Of a DNA stretch of 64,000 bases, positions 63,094 through 64,000 are shown in pieces; the first letter of the stretch is position 1; every line of letters starts with the position of its first letter. The stretch spans positions 186,001-250,000 of the forward strand of contig NC_134974.1 of NCBI RefSeq assembly GCF_965638725.1. The letters run 5' to 3'. The notes beneath the pieces are model-generated. The model worked only from the letters and a program-made list of their open reading frames with translations. It was not told the origin of the DNA and made no database searches. The DNA is from Aptenodytes patagonicus (Eukaryota > Chordata > Aves > Sphenisciformes > Spheniscidae). A program made the translations under genes and the position numbers.

Positions 63094-64000
63094 AAGCTGC
63101 AGAAGAGTTTTCGTTCATCTTTTTTTTTTTTTCTTCCCCTCTAGCAATAATGCATGTATATTACAAAATGAACTTTGCAAATAGGCATTGTTTTTACATT
63201 TGCAGAAGCTAAAGGTTCAGTATTCCCCCTTGAAAAGGGCTCCATTATTTTTAAAATCCTTCTTTCTGCAGTGAATTTGTCAATTAAAAAAACATTTGAA
63301 ATAGTATTCTGACAGGGCTAGTCCCTTATACAATGGGGGAAGTACTGTAAAGAGAAACTAGGGAAGCCTGTCGGTCCACGTTTCCAATTTTTCCAGGATA
63401 ACTTAAAAATGGAAAGAGTCAGTCACGCTGACTTCATTCTACACCTGGTGTTTGTATTTTATTGACTGTTCCTGCTGTCAGCCTGTGTTAGCAGTCCCGT
63501 TGAGCTAATGGTGACCCCGGCTTCAACATTCGGACTTTCAACAAAGGAAAGGAATATACAGTAGTTCTGAAAGACTTGAGGATCGCATTTCCTAGAACTC
63601 GTAATTTGTTTTTACTTTAAGCATCTCCTGTAACTCAGCACTGTTTTTTCTTGAAAATGTGGTTTTACTAACCCCACAACTTCTTGTTCTAGCCAAATGT
63701 CGGGGCGGGGGGGGGGGATGCTCAGTTTTTTTGGATGGGTTCATCTTGCCGCTAATCCCGAGGTGGACTTGGCGCTGTAGCACTGGTACTTAATCTTCTC
63801 CAGTCACCCCTGTGCATTTCGTTCCCATTCAGCAGTTCGGACGGAACTCCTTCTCGTGAGGCTCGCCCCCATCTCCTAACTCATTCACTTACTTGATTCT
63901 ACCCTTTCTGTTTCATGGTGGTTTAACAAAGAAAAGGCAGGCAGCAGCCGGGTCCGCGCCGCGCCGGGACCCCAGCGCAGGCCTTGCTCTTGCCTTGAAG
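63094..64000 (+). other. KHDC4 3' UTR and downstream sequence
   Basis: AT-rich sequence follows the stop. An ATTAAA at about 63284 could serve as a variant poly(A) signal, but I see no AATAAA. A homopolymer G run lies at about 63707-63717. The last 60 bases become CpG-rich (CCGCGCCGCGCCGGGACC), possibly the edge of another CpG island or gene beyond the window. No further exon is supported. Confidence 0.5.

Overview
The window looks like avian nuclear DNA. It has intron-split vertebrate genes, several CR1 LINE fragments with the typical 3' end (repeated ATTCTRTG-like octamers) and short CpG-rich promoters. The gene content suggests a microchromosome: HORMAD1, an HU-domain CCDC81-like gene and KHDC4 lie close together. 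Gene names come from reading spliced exons by eye against remembered family sequences. No database search was run.

The dominant structure is a direct tandem segmental duplication of about 27.1 kb. Bases 1-23318 match 27204-50459 nearly base for base, with a handful of substitutions per kilobase plus small indels. The repeated unit begins at the junction at 23319, inside an intron of HORMAD1 or just past it, and ends 137 bases into intron 2 of KHDC4. The window opens inside the first unit, so its left 3.9 kb (the equivalent of 23319-27203) is off-window.

Layout of one unit, left to right: HORMAD1 on the minus strand with its CpG/G4C2-rich upstream region; a 5'-truncated CR1; a relic of the 3' flank of an older HU-gene copy; a 16-exon plus-strand gene whose exons chain in one frame through two HU-CCDC81 domains into an EFCAB12-like module; and the KHDC4 promoter with its first two coding exons. 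Unit 1 is followed by the junction. Unit 2 runs straight into KHDC4 exons 3-14, which end at 63093.

The three genes are affected differently. The HU/EFCAB12-like gene exists as two complete, apparently intact copies. HORMAD1 copy 1 shows seven 5' coding exons and continues off the left edge. HORMAD1 copy 2 has nine coding exons covering the HORMA domain, but no recognisable C-terminal tail exons before the junction. KHDC4 is complete once (618 codons, 49893-63093), and unit 1 carries a spare promoter plus exons 1-2. HORMAD1 works on meiotic chromosome axes, KHDC4 is a KH-domain splicing factor, and the HU-CCDC81 family is linked to centrosome/cilium biology, so they share a neighbourhood rather than a pathway. 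The main caveat is that a tandem repeat this similar could be an assembly artefact made from two haplotypes.
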